From Lithospermum erythrorhizon (Eukaryota > Streptophyta > Magnoliopsida > Boraginales > Boraginaceae): a stretch of 64,000 bases of DNA. The stretch's first letter is position 1; each line of letters opens with the position of its first letter. The translations under genes were made by a program, and so were the position numbers. Under the pieces are notes generated by a model. It was given only the letters and a program-made list of their open reading frames with translations, was not told the DNA's origin and searched no databases. Where the stretch lies: assembly GCA_019722365.1 (NCBI GenBank), contig JADFUC010001987.1, positions 1 through 64,000 on the forward strand, written 5' to 3'. Of this stretch, positions 24,035 to 37,174 are shown piece by piece.

Positions 24035-24238
24035 GGATTCCATTCTGTTATTGCTATCACATATAACAAGGTCAAGACATTGTTCTATTGGAAATACCTT
24101 AAGAAGGATGTTTCTCGTCTCCAAAACCTTTGTGCAAAAGGAGAAGCAGAAAATGCATTTGAGCTCCTTTGTGAAAAGTGGAAGTATTGCAGACAAGTGA
24201 GGGCACATGTAGGGCTATTGCTCATGCTTTTTCCATAG
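24035..24238 (+). pseudogene. Ty3/gypsy-type integrase zinc-binding remnant
   Basis: A continuous frame reads HSVIAITYNKVKTLFYWKYL, then KKDVSRLQNLC, a diverged linker, and WKYCRQVRAHVGLL before a stop at 24236. The pattern His, then TxNxxKxLFYWxxLKKDV, then Cys, followed by GLL, is that of the N-terminal H2C2 domain of gypsy integrases. The second Cys spacing is altered. No polymerase or LTR lies nearby, so this is an isolated old fragment just beyond the 3' end of the kinase gene. Confidence 0.45.
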
Positions 24239-24501
24239 CACAAGACCTTGATATGTGGAAGTGAAATTTTGCCATTTGTAAGGGAAGCTGTGGATTACCC
24301 ACATGAATGGCCTATGAAGATTAAAGAGTTCAATAACATCTTGAAATATATACATTTCTTGATATCTGACTGAAATACAATTACATGAGGCTACTGCTAT
24401 GACTATACACTAAACAGCTTGTTTAGAATTTTTTTTTTTATAAACAATGGAATAGCAAAATTTGTAGCTACTAATACAAAAGTGAATTAATGGCGACAGC
24501 G

Positions 24502-27500
24502 TCATATCATCTTCTCAAATTTATCAAGCTTGCTCACCCTTTGCATAGATCTCGCGAATAGAATCATGAAGATACCTGCATAAAGTCAAAGCCTCAAGGT
24601 TAGCTGCTAGAAATATATACAAACACTAATTGAAACATGAAAAATATAACAGGTTGAAACAATTTTTAGAAGAGATTACCTGCACCAACCAATGAGCCAT
24701 TTGCCAATATCTGACTGCCTTGGTAGCTGAAAGAAATTCCAAGGTTAAGCAGTGTACTGCCTGCTACTGTGTACATTGTTGCCATTTGTAATATTGTCGC
24801 CTTCCTAGCTGCTCTCTCGGACTACAAACCAACATTTACCAATTTCAGACTATTCTTGTCACCCAAAAAAATGATGAGAATAAATGAATTGTTTTTGTAA
24901 CATAGGCTCTATGGTCTAACGCATCGAATTGTATGAAAACTTTGTGTAGCTTTCAAAAGAATAATGTACCTCAAGGACACGAACACGAAGTTTCAATTCC
25001 CCAGCTTCTAGTTGTTTGACAAACTCTTCAATTCGCTGAACTCTGGAAGGCATGGATACGGCAGATGTTCTTGCCTGCTCATTATTACAAGTAAGTAATC
25101 ATTCCCTTTCAAGTAAAGCAAAGTATGGAGCAAAACATTATAATACACATTCAAGAACCCTTCAGTCAATGATGAAAAGAAAAGTTTACATCATCGGCTT
25201 GTTTCCTTATTTGTTGCACAAGTGTTCCAGCTTGCTGCTGTTGTTTTATATCCAGGAGTTCCTGTAATAAATCAAACCATATAGAAGTAAATTTCAACAA
25301 GAACCTGCCTTGTCGATCTGATGACCTGATATTCAGATGGACATTCATATTCACCATATTAACTTGGACCCAAGAATGCAACATTATGGATATAGATTTT
25401 ATCAAAATCCAACTTGAAACATATGAAATTGACTAGCACCATTCGAAGGACTAATTATGTGTATCTAGAATATCATATTCCACAGTTGAAAGTAAAAGGA
25501 GAAGAAAAAACAAAAGAATATCCATATAGAATAGCCTTCATAATAATATATAAAAGTCAATTTGAACACATTATACCTGTGCATATGGGGCAGCAATTTT
25601 AGGAAAAGAAAAATTGGGATCCAGCGAGTAGCCGATACCTATAGAAAATCCACTGATAGATTAGTTTTCCTGATATAATCACAAATAACACAAAAGCATT
25701 CAAGAAATTCTGTGTGACAGCAAGTAATCATCTTTCTGAACTGAAAGCTTCTCCAGCTCCAGGACAATTGACAACTTTAAGCAATTTTAGTGTCTCAAAG
25801 GAAAGACTAGCATATCACAGTATAAATCAACTAAGGGAGTTCAGAGAAGGGTTGCTGTGGTACCTTCAAGTGTTGAAAATGCCCTGAGCACAAAGGTAAA
25901 AGTAGCAGGAAAGCGGAACGGCTGGTCCGTTGCTATTGCAAATAAATCCTGCAAATGTCTTAGTTCTATAAAATTATGGTGAACAGAAGGGTGACAAAGA
26001 GCATCGCGGAGTAATAATCTATTCATGCATTAATTGGAAAAACTATCTGAGTGGATGTCAATAGAATTATAAGATTAGGTTAGGCATACACGTTACTCCA
26101 ACGGAAGTTTAAAGAGGATTCATCTCAAGTAAAGATCACCACTATATAGGGGTAGTCACACAGTCAAGACACTCGACAATGGTCACCACTAGCATAAATA
26201 ATACTACAATGATCTTATCTTGATACAGAACTTAACATTTCCTTGAACTGAAAAAATAAATCATCTTCCCCAGTAATCAAAATGGGTTCAGTACATTTCA
26301 GAACAGCAAAGTTCCCAGAAACACCACAGAACTATTTGCAAGTTTCATGGAAAAACCAACCAGATGATATGATTACTTCCTTGGAGATTTACAGCAGTAA
26401 GATTTTGTCCATGTTTAATATAGTAAGATTGTATGCTAAGAAAATAGAGAAAAATTGTGAAAAAATGGAAGAGAGAACTATCTAGTATTCATATTTCACC
26501 AGCAGACAGAGTCTGCTGTTGATCAGGTCTTTGATTTAGCAGATTGTCCAAGAAAAATTGCACGGACCTCCTTACCTGCAAATTATGTATGTAATAAAAA
26601 CCATGAACATCTTCTCCAATAACCGAAAATAGGATTGGAAAATTACGAGATGTTCATTGAAAAACAAAATGTTCAAACAACAAGAAGAAGCCCCCATGCT
26701 TAGAGCAGGTAAGGGGATCGTGATTAGACGAACCTACTCCCTAGAGGTCGATCCAAACTGCCTAAGATGAAGCAAAGACCGGCCTACTACCTTTATCCCC
26801 TAAAAAGATAGCCCATTTTGAAATGTTGATGATTGACTTTTTAAATTTTGAACTCAAATATATTTGTATAGGTTTCATAATATTTTGAGAAAAATATATA
26901 AAAATACACTACTATTTTCGATCTATTTTCCTATAAAAATGATAATTTTGATTCAAATCAAAGTTAAGTGTGTCAATTACTGGAAGGATCTAAACCACAG
27001 TGGTAGGCCGACAAGGAAGAGGTGAAGTGTCCATCTGTCAAAGGTAGAAGACTGTTGCCAACAGCAAAGTCCAGTGATTCAACTGTTCGTTATTTTTCGG
27101 CTTTCTGAAAAATCTCTTTATTCACTATCATACATATCTGTGGTATACAATAGGTCCTATGGGTCAATTTGACTTGAAATATGAAGAAATCTAAATATAA
27201 GGAAAAGAACATATTCACAGGATTCAGAAACTTGAGTGAAGAACTTAATTAGTGCCACAAACTCCACAAATATTAAGATCCCACCAATTGCGCTACATTT
27301 TCTGTAAAAAATTATTGAAAATTGGTTTTTATATAAACATTCAACGGGTTTGTATGTAGAAGCATTTGTTCCATCTCAATAATCAAAACACAGTAGAAGT
27401 TAATCAGTCTGGACATACCGCAGATAAGTCTCCTGTTGGCTGGAGTGCTTTTAGGTCAATGAGAGCTTGAATTACCTGCAATTTAAAACCTGTGTTAGGA

Positions 27501-30500
27501 GCTTGGTCGTTATTAGCACAAAAATATCATACTGTAGCAACTTAACAATGAGTTTGATCCACCTCACAATGTACCTCTCCAGTACAGCTATGGAAGAAAA
27601 TTTTGATAATTTCAAAAGATTTTAATGTACACTTGAGTCTACAATCTATATTTGATTGCTTGTGAAATAAAGTGAGATATCATCTTTGTGCTGCAAAACA
27701 TTCAGACATGTTGTGTCCACATAAATGCTTAAAAAAACAGATTCTACTAGAGTACCGGACTTAATTTTTTTTTTCTTCTAAAAAATGAGTTTAAATGCAT
27801 GGAGACAAACTGCAGCTCTTCTGAAGAAAATATAACAGGGGATTTTCATTTTCCATGAATAAAGCATTAATGCAGTAAACTATGATCTATTCAAATAAAG
27901 TGAGTTCTGGTAATTGCACAAACAGGAAACAGGCTAACAACGATGGAATGAACAATAAGTGATCACATCTATAATTACCTTTTTTGCATCCTTTTCATAA
28001 ACAGCATAGAAGAGTTCCAGCAATCTTTCCCGTGTAAAACTCTTAATATCTCCCATCATACCAAAGTCATAATAGATGAGTGCTTCGTCAACATCAATGG
28101 CAAGATTTCCAGGATGTGGATCAGCATGGAAAAAACCTGTTTTTAATATCTGATTTTGACGAACAATTACAAAAACTATTCAGCTGTAAGACTGGTATAA
28201 TTAAAAAGATTAAAAAACGAAAAGGAAAGGGAAGAAGAAACAGACAGGGATGGTACAAGTGTATACGTTGTCTAAATTATGGAGAATTGTTCACCTGTAA
28301 CAGGTAGGCCTCAATAGCACGTGATGCAACACGTGCTCGACTAAAGCCTAGTTTGTCTATTGTATCCAATTTGTTGATCTTAACCCCTGCCCGGAAAAGT
28401 CCACCTGATCAGAATTATTTCACAAGACCAAAAGAGTCCCTCAAAAGTAATAGGGTTCTCAGTCTAGAACCTGGAACATACTCCAACGTCAACACCTTCG
28501 ATGCCGTGTAATCCCAATAAATTAGCTAGAGAAACATAAGATTAAGAAAATTAGAAACGATTTCTGAAGGCATTTGTAAAACTAAAAGAGAACAAACGTC
28601 TTTAGATGACTATGTTGAACCACAAGGGTAATGATAGTATGCATTACTTTTTTTAAACCAGCGAAAGCAAAGAAAACCATAACCAGTTTAAGCCATGAAA
28701 GCGAAACATATGAAGAAGAGAAAATACATAGCAGTAATAAACATACTGGTTTACCAATGAAAAACAAAGAAAACATTCCACTAGCATTAGCTCAAGACAT
28801 GAAACGGAAGCTCTTTAAGGACAGAAAATGCACAGAAGCAATAAGAAAACATACAGGTACTCGGACCCACTTTATGTTTCGGAAGTCCCTGCGAAATCTA
28901 TCAGCATTCTGCCCCTCATTTATATAATCGATCTCCTCATATAATATCCTGAAATTTTCACAAGGATGGTATTGAGCTTGTCAGCCTCTGATCACAACAA
29001 TAAGACTGACAGAAGGTTGGTAGCAGCAGCAGTAGCCAGCCCTTAATATAGCCTTGGACCCTTTTAAGAGGTCAAGTTTCCAAGATAGATAGGCTATTAA
29101 GTTTATGCACAACTAGGGAGTTCTATATAGAAATCCAAACTTCAACAATTTATTTGTTTTCTCGTAAAAGTTCAATTCTCCAGCTCTCTGGTAGATTCTA
29201 CAAAGATAATATACTGGCATGGCTTATCAACATAGTATTACTGTTACAGCAACGAGTGTTAATAATTAGAAGAAAATATAAAATTTAAGTACAAACATCA
29301 AACATTTTGGTCACGTACTGGCAAAAAATACAGTCCAGATGTAAACTTAAAGAGAAGAATGAACTGTTAAGCAATAAAGAACATATAAAATTTGACACTC
29401 TTCATTCCGAGGTCACAAAGTAAAGAGGTAATACAATCTAACATGCCAGGCGCCATTAAACTAAAACTTGAATTCATCTTTTTGCATTCTATCTCATAAA
29501 CTGTGCAAAACTGATAGTGCATTTTCAAAACAAAAACTTGATTGGCAACATTCTGTATTTTCTGTCAGTATACTGGTCTTATAAACAGAAATAAAGGTGA
29601 GTGTCGGAGCACAGATTTCGTAAAACAGAGTGCAATGATGCCTTCGCAACAACAGGAAGTATCTATGGTAGTTGAACATAAGCATTCCAGAATAATTTAC
29701 CAGACAGTCCAATTAAAAAAAGGGAAGGAACATAAAGAGTAGAAGTGAGTTGCTTGCTCAACTTACTTTGCACATTCTTCATAGATGCCTATCCAATCCC
29801 TGGTTGGACCACCAAGGGTTTCACTTTTCTGAAAGTACTCAGCAATCAATTTTAAATTTTCTGGAAAAAGGAAAAGGCAAAGATTATAGCTAATTGACAA
29901 CTATATCAAGCAAAGATCAGTGCCATCTAAAATTCTTACTGAGATCAATATCGAAGAGTTTCTTTAGTCCAGGCCTTTGAACTTTCACAACCACTTTCTC
30001 CCCATTATGTAAGATTGCCCGATGTACCTATTAGGATTTCCACCATTTGTAAGCAAAAAAACTGATGATATCATTTTGTAAATTAGCAATTACACGTTTC
30101 CTTGATGTAATCATGATCTCTGAAGAATCAATTACTGCATTAGAGAATGCTAACAGGCAGGCAAATAGTTTAAGAAGTCCATAAAAAAATTTAAAGACCA
30201 AAGAATGGATGATTGGAGTTAATTAAACAAAATCGCTAAAACTACACCATTTACTGGATGCAGAAGAATTTAAGAGTAAGCAAACACCTGACCAAGACTT
30301 GCAGCTGCAATTGGTTGGTCCTCAAATTCCTTGAACAACATTTTCAGCGGAGCTCCTAATTCCTTCTCGATAAAGTCCTTTGCTTTCTTCGGTGAAAAGG
30401 CAGGTACCCTATCCTAAATCACATGAAATGTAAAACAAGATAAACAAATGAGGAAATAACTGTATTGACTTACCATTACATATATACGTCTTTAAAATCA

Positions 30501-30675
30501 ATCCTGAGAGATACAGAAGTGACTTGAATACCTGCAGCTTAGCTAATTCCTCAACAAATTCTTTTGGGAATAGATCGGATCTTGTTGATGATAGCTGCCC
30601 AAGTTTAATAAATGTTGGACCAAGTTGCAAGACACACTCTCTTAACCATGATGCAGTTTGTCGTCTTCTACCTAC
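24502..30675 (-). other. ABC1K7: exon map of the ABC1K7-like gene after exon 1
   Basis: Coding exons from 5' to 3' on the minus strand: 31433-30777, 30675-30532, 30413-30288, 30027-29940, 29860-29767, 28948-28855, 28525-28471, 28386-28295, 28149-27979, 27475-27419, 26575-26500, 25948-25864, 25638-25577, 25261-25190, 25074-24970, 24821-24680, 24575-24502. All have GT donors and AG acceptors and keep frame, except between 26500 and 25948, where two extra bases modulo three are needed. Either an 11-base microexon encoding the usual IGE of this family is present but unseen, or an upstream acceptor adds 17 bases (25965-25949). Single-base errors in my borders are possible. Confidence 0.8.
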
Positions 30676-31433
30676 CTGGAAATTTAAAGAGCCTATAACT
30701 TCAAGCCACATCCAAGACAGAAACTGCTGAATTACGAGTCTTAGTCCATCAATATGAAAATGGTTGAGAAAGTTACTTGCTTATCTTCTGTGAAACCGCC
30801 TATGTAACTCCATTTTGCATTGTCCAAGAGCACACGCACACGAAGGGAAAGAACAAAGGACCAGACATCTATACTCCTCTGAAAGGAATTATAATTCTCG
30901 TTCGCCCAACTAAAACCTTCATCAGAAGGTAATATCTTAAAATCTTCAATCGGTGGAAGTTCTTCAGATCTTGTTATTTTCACTGGAGCAGAAGTAGGAC
31001 CCGTCCTAACTAGAGTTGCTCCATTGACAACCCCTTTTGAACCATTCACTACCTCTGAACCAATTCTCTTTGGAGCCTTTCCATTTATAGCAACACTGGT
31101 ACCATTAATGACTGGTTTTTTACCATTCACAATCTTGTCACTCTGAGGTGATGGTACCTTTCTTTTCATAACTTCACTAGCAGGAACCATTCTGACGGGT
31201 CGACCATTGGTTAATGAGTTTGGAAGGGATTCTGTTTGTTGCATTTTCACCCTAAACCTATGACATCGCGCACCTTTGGTCCTATCGTAGGAACGTTTTT
31301 TCTCATTACCATTCAATAGATTGTGAATAGAAATAGACACTGAAAAGCCAAGGCCAGGATTTCCAGAACTACCATGACTAACAAAATCCTTGTCGAGGCA
31401 ATAACAGCTGTGTGAAGCCAGTATTGCCGCCAT
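24502..31433 (-). CDS. ABC1K7: ABC1-family atypical kinase, ABC1K7/SIA1-like, chloroplast
   Basis: Seventeen exons give about 735 codons, slightly longer than my recollection of the Arabidopsis protein. Exon 1 starts MAAILASHSC, a plausible plastid transit region, followed by a low-conservation NGK/VNG-rich stretch. Then come IEDFKILPSDEGFSW, IKLGQLSSTR (KxGQ motif, about residue 240), AAASLGQVH (Ala-rich nucleotide loop, about 303), VVVKVQRPG (Lys at about 324), FHADPHPGN (catalytic, about 460) and YYDFGMMG (metal-binding DFG, about 478). The C-terminus KLDKFEKMI ends at TGA 24504-24502. The closest family member I know is SIA1, which with OSA1 affects chloroplast lipids, iron and oxidative stress responses. 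ABC1K8 is less similar in the SRRRETASWL region. It lies between the two virus copies but appears intact. Confidence 0.9.
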
Positions 31434-31800
31434 CTACACAAACCCTGAATCTGCAACAATAGTAAATTGCAATTTCAAATATACTATATATACAAGGGAG
31501 TGAGGATGATCAGTAGCAGCATCAGACATCACTCTTTCAGTCCAACAACTTTAGTAACTATCTGAGCATCAAATTCAATACAATTAGACTTCAATGAAAT
31601 CCTTGAATTCCAATCAACCAAACAAACACAACATGCAATCAATATTCTAAAATTCTTGAATTTCAACTCTGAAAAACATACCCAACTAAGAGGAAATTGA
31701 GTACTTACAAATTCAGAGGAAGATCAACAGTGAGTATTGGAACACCTTCAGCTGATGATGATATACCCTCTCACCCTCTCAATAGTTCAACTATTCAAGA
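31434..31800 (-). other. ABC1K7: 5' UTR of the ABC1K7-like gene with a leader intron
   Basis: Upstream of the ATG (31433-31431) a GTAAGT donor on the minus strand (31708-31703) and a TTGTTGCAG acceptor (ending 31451) define a 258-base leader intron. The first exon extends upward from 31709 through a CTCTCACCCTCTC-complement tract. The transcription start and a TATA box could not be fixed. Confidence 0.6.
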
Positions 31801-34800
31801 ATGGACCTTTTCATACAAATGATGATGATGGTATCATTTATACCAATCAAAATTCTCAAATATCTTAAACAACTGAAATATGCTTATTATGATGATACCA
31901 TTTAAACTAATCAAAATTCACAAATATCTTAAACAACTGAAATATGACTATGAAATGATAAGTGGGTAGTGATCATATAGAGCAAACAGATTGCTAAAAT
32001 AAACAAAAGGGTAGCAAGAAAAAGGCCAAATGGGGGGGCAACAAGAGAAGTGAAAGTGGAAGAAACAAGAATCGTACACTCTATGTTGTTACAACAACAG
32101 TTTTGAGTTCCTTGAGTTAGAAGGGAATTGTGGACAGTAATAAAGGTGTGATATATATTCAACAACAAACAAAAACATTATACACGCAACTACATGAAGT
32201 TGGTAAAGAGTGTTGCATTGGTAAACAAATACTCCTACATCAAATTGACTAAACATGGTTTTTTCTAAATAAAATACAGTGGTAAGTCCATATTTTAGGA
32301 CAAAGAGTACAAAACTAACTTGAATTATGTACATTATTAGTAGCAATGAAAGACATGATAAATTTGCTAATGAGTTAAATCATTTGGATTATAAGCATAT
32401 ATATTTTTTAAGGATTAAATGTAACAAATGTGTAAGATGAGAATAACATTTAAGTCGGTGAATCTAGATAGAAATCATGTTTTAGAATCATAGTCGTACT
32501 CAACCTCTCTAAGGACTATTCCACAATCGAACAATTGTACATGCAATTTGAAAACTTGAACATACGGTCTCAATAGGTTTGAGTCAACGGATTGTAACAT
32601 AATTGTTATACGGTATACATTTGATATACAATTCAGAAATTGAATAACAATGAAAGAATATCAAATGACTATATGCTCTTCAAATTAAAGAAAAGATGGT
32701 TTGACCTCATTGGCTCACTTAAAAATAAGGGGGGAGGGGCGGGTGTTAGACCATATGCCCATTTTATGTTTTTATTAAAAATAAAGTTAAAATATAACGT
32801 TAAACTTATTGGTTACTCCACTAGATTTGTGGGGTGAAGAGCATGGATGCTATAATCACACTTCAAACAGTAAATTTTTGTATGTGAAATGACTATTTTA
32901 GTTTCCCTATTTGTAACACTATTTGTAAGTGTAATGTTTGAGGAAATTTTATTTAGGGCAAAATAGTCATTTTACTATATTTTAATACTATTTGGGCGTG
33001 CTTATAATCCTCCTCGGTGAAGAGCAAGAAGAATTATGTACAACGTGTATTCCATTAAATAATTTTTAATAGTTGTTTCATTCTTCAATGTGAAGTTTCC
33101 ACCATGATAATATAATGAAAAAGTATATAAAACCTAAAATTAAATGGAGTATGTATAAATCTAACCTATTTTTATTTTTTTAGAACTAAAAGTGTAAAAT
33201 TATACACATTTTGTTGTATCCTTCCCTCAAATCATACAAAGACTTTAATTAGGTATATGACTGGTTTGTGTTTCACATAGTCCTCAAGAATCCTGAATGG
33301 TTTTCATTGCTCACTCACGTGGGACGTGGCCATGCTGTGCTCCTCCCAATCATAAATTGATGGTGTAGATTGTCAAAAAAGTATACGAAAAATAATTTAA
33401 AGTTAGTTTGACATAAAATTACATTAATAAGAAAATATTCATTAGTTTACCAAGAAAATCTTGTATCGAATTTTTGAAAATATGTTAAAAATTACATTTT
33501 TACAAGCTAAAACATCACTATTTTATTCACAAATTTAGAGGAAAAATCATGATAATACATTTGCACCACTAGTGATAGCATATGTCCGACTATGTTTTTA
33601 GTGGAAGAATTAGAATTTTTATATAAAAAAGCAGATTAATTGATATTATCTTATAAGAAAAATAAAAAAATTAGGGGCCGAATTACGTAATTTTTAAAAA
33701 AAGAATAAGCTTAAAATTTTTAAAAATATTTAATTTGAATTAAATTTTTAAAAAATTAAATCACCATCGCCCATCCCCTACTGTATGCTCCCAGCAACAA
33801 ACTCAAGAAGTACTGAGATTTGAGTCAGTCATATGTATGAATTATGATGCATGCCCAATTATGAATTATTCTTCCATTTTTGGCAACATCTTCTTGTAGA
33901 TTCTCAACCGGCCAATTTTAATATAGATTCAGAATTTTGTTTTGGCACTACTAATATACCGTGGAACTTTGAACTACCACAACATTTTATGTTGCCAACA
34001 TAAAACATGGTATTGTTTCTTATATTTTGTTATCAATCACCGTCCTCATCTAAATGTTTGACCCCACTTCATTAATTATTAGATAAAATGGAGTGTTGGT
34101 GTTGGTTATCTTTTTTTGTTGTTAGACAAAATTGAGCAGTGGCCAACGGTCGAAATAGTTGCAAGAATTGTTCGTTATTATCAGAGCCTGAATAGTTATT
34201 TTTGGAATTCTGTTGAATTTGGTAATATTTAAAAGAGATATTTTTATCCTATAATATATGAGAATGATTCGAAGTATTCCGAATACTATATGATAATAAG
34301 GGATGGAAGGAGTAGCTATTGCAAATGGGTAATGCTTCTATATAACAGCATACAGTACCCCATTTGAAATACTCCATATCCAAAATACCCTCCGAATTTT
34401 GACCAACGAAAAAAATGTTCTGATTTGCAATTATTTTATCTCTCTAAACGTGAATGACTCAATTATTCTCTCCAGATCTGCACACAATTTTATAACTACC
34501 ATTCTATGAATTTCTTGTTTTAACAAAACAAATCGTCGGAAATTGATCGAATAATCAATAAATATTAACTTTGAAAACCGGAATATGTAATAATTTGTTC
34601 CTGGTTCTCACCAAGGGCATCTGTTTGAAAAAATGGTGGTTCGTGTTGCTAGCAATTTAAGACATTTTGGCTTTTATGATATTTTCTTATCTTGTACCCT
34701 ACAATATTTATGCATCAAAATCAATTTTGGTGCAAGTCGAAAATGGATTGAGTATTTTAAGATAGTATTTTTTTAAGTAATAATTAAATACCTTAATTGA

Positions 34801-35439
34801 GAACAATGTTCATTGGAAATAATCCCACAAATCATGGAACAAGAATACGACATTTCTTTTCTAATATGTTGATTGGTAAGGTGCATCTGTTTGGATGGTG
34901 AAAAGAAATTCAAATTTCAAAGAGAGGAGTTGCAAATAAGTAGTATTACAATAATTTATTTATGATAGTCACACAAGAAATTTTATAGATTCGCAATTGT
35001 ACAATTCTCTTGATGGTGGAAGAGAGAAAGAAGAGCGTTGAAAAAAAAAGAAGAAAAAAGAAGCGTTGTCGGTTCTAGTAGAAGAGCAGATTCGTTAAAA
35101 TGAACATTGAATTCTTTGACCCCAAATTTGGATAGAGATATTTTGATATTTAAAGGGTTGATAGCCAGTGATCGTTTATGAATGTTTTTCGATTGATTCT
35201 TTATCATTTTTAAGCAGATTGCGATGGAGTGCACTATCTTTAAAATATTCAGGTCGATCGCGTTCGTCGTGTGAGGTGCACGACTTTTCGATGAGGAGCA
35301 TTTCGTCTTTTTATAATCGAGCAGTGATCTCTTTGAAACATTTTCAAAGATAGGTGATAAACTTTAGGCAGTTAAGCTATGGATTATCGGCCCCGGAAAC
35401 ATTAAAATAACATAGAAGATTATTGGGTAATTTCTTGTT
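31801..35439. other. intergenic DNA upstream of the kinase gene
   Basis: AT-rich, with no coding sequence recognised on either strand. The nearest few hundred bases (31801-32300) presumably hold the kinase promoter. A short self-duplication occurs near 31850-31945 (CAAATATCTTAAACAACTGA repeated). Nothing else was supported. Confidence 0.4.
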
Positions 35440-36110
35440 TATGGCCACTTATTGTTTAAAGAAGTTGCGCGTACTCTCTGTATAATTTAATTAGCACCCT
35501 ATCCCCCTTGTATTATTTTAAATGTTGTGCGCGTTCCCAATCCGAAATACCACTTGAAAATGATGGTTTAGACTATTTTACTCTCATTGATATTTACTCA
35601 TATTATCACCTTTTGATAGCCATTTTTACTTCCTTACAAATTCAATTTCAATGACGTTTTTATTTTTATAAAGAAAATAGTTTTATATATGCTTTCAATC
35701 ATGTTCGGATTGTTGGTTTATTGTTTATAATTTTTTCACAAACATGTTCATACAAATTAATATGCTAATGCTATATTATTAAAAATAAAAAGAAATATAG
35801 ATTATAATATTAGATTTTATGAAAATAAAAACATCATTTATAAATTATAATATTATTTTCATGCAACTTATGAAAATAAAAATGTCATTTTAGATTGAAG
35901 TGGAGGGAGTTGTAAAAAATAAAATTGATATAAAAATATTGAAATTATATGAATGAATATTAATGGGGGTGAAATAGTCTAAACCATCACTTTTGGTGAA
36001 TATTTGGGTGTTTGGGGGATCTTGTCGACATTTAAAATATCTGAGGGATAGGTGCTAATTAAAATTATAGAGAGTGCAGTGCGAAACTTTAAGCGATGCA
36101 GGAATGGCGC
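35440..36110. mobile_element. foldback/MITE-like element with long inverted arms
   Basis: Left arm pieces TACTCTCTGTATAATTTAAT followed by TAGCACCCTATCCC (35471-35504) pair with GGGATAGGTGCTAATTAAAA and TTATAGAGAGTGCAGTGCG (36045-36083). A second pair, GATGGTTTAGACTATTTTAC (about 35563-35582) with GTGAAATAGTCTAAACCATC (about 35968-35988), shows that the arms extend about 150 bases. The element is about 670 bases and non-coding. Target duplications were not resolved. Confidence 0.7.
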
Positions 36111-36919
36111 CAATTTACACGATGATTGACTAGTAACATTAAGCAAATATAAGCAAACATAACGGAGCTAATTTAGTCAATTTTTTATTTAAACGTTCTT
36201 AATGACCCAAAGCACTTCTATTGTAACATTTGATATCCATTTCTCCCTCCAACTTGTTACTTCGGTTCAATTTAGGCTAACGTTTTTGTGTCGCCCTGAC
36301 CCCATCGCGTAATTTTATGGATTTTTGACTTTATTAAATGCTGTGCGGCGTGTCACTATATTATTAACTTAATAGGCGCACACGAACTATCATTCTTTAT
36401 ACAGGACACCTAGACCTAATTTTCACCTTTAACGATTAAAATGAAAACTATTTTACCCTAAGCATTCTGAGAAAATAATAAGGACACATCTTAAAATATT
36501 TTACACAATTAAAATAAGCGCCATGAAATTTTGCTTTAATACATCCATCCTACCCAACCAACCCCGCGCGTCGGCCTCTTAACTTCCAAAAATATTCACC
36601 GCCCCGCCTCGATTCGCCCTTTAAGCATCGTTCCCAACTTGAGCAAACACAAAGAACAATCTTTTTGAAATCGCTTGAGGAACATTTCCGTATGCTTTCT
36701 TCACCCACACCTCTTTAAACTTTTCAAGAAATCCCAACCCCATCAACCTATGCACATACATATATAATCTCATATTCCTTTATTTAAATTAAATTATTTC
36801 CATTGTAGTTGAGTTGATTATAATGATCGGAGGAGGAGAAACATTAGATTAACAATTGTTTCTTGAAGTTTCCTTAATGACAGGAGTAAGGTGTTAATCG
36901 CTTCGATTAATGGTGGTAC
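36111..36919. other. intergenic DNA, no gene seen
   Basis: A CG-containing stretch at 36290-36670 stands out slightly from the AT-rich surroundings but carries no frame or motif I recognise. Confidence 0.35.
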
Positions 36920-36931
36920 TGACAATTTCTT

Positions 36932-37162
36932 AAAAAGGTTGAAACCTCAACCTAAGGGTCTTATGCTATCCATATCCTTGAGCTACACGTAGGAGGTAAA
37001 TCGCGGGATGTGCATGGCGAGGTCGGGGAGCAGAACTCCACTTTTAAATCGCTTGATAGGAAGTCGGTCCTTGCATGACTTGAACATAGCCGTAGAGGCT
37101 GAGGTCTTCCAGTCTTAACACTCAAGCTCTTTATCAGTTGAGCTATGCCTCGGGACGGGTGT
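36932..37162 (-). mobile_element. tRNA-derived SINE with 12-bp target duplication
   Basis: The element is bracketed by identical direct repeats TGACAATTTCTT at 36920-36931 and 37163-37174. On the minus strand it starts with a tRNA-like head: an A-box-like TAGCTCAACTGATAAAGAGC about 17 bases in, and a B-box-like GTTCAAGTC about 60 bases further on. These form an internal RNA polymerase III promoter. A non-tRNA body of about 130 bases ends in CAACCTTTTTA. The length of 231 bp fits plant SINEs. It needs LINE proteins to move. Confidence 0.8.
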
Positions 37163-37174
37163 TGACAATTTCTT

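Noticed and set aside
25841..26026. Separate 61-codon minus-strand gene
   Set aside because: It is exon 12 of the ABC1K7-like gene read into its upstream intron.
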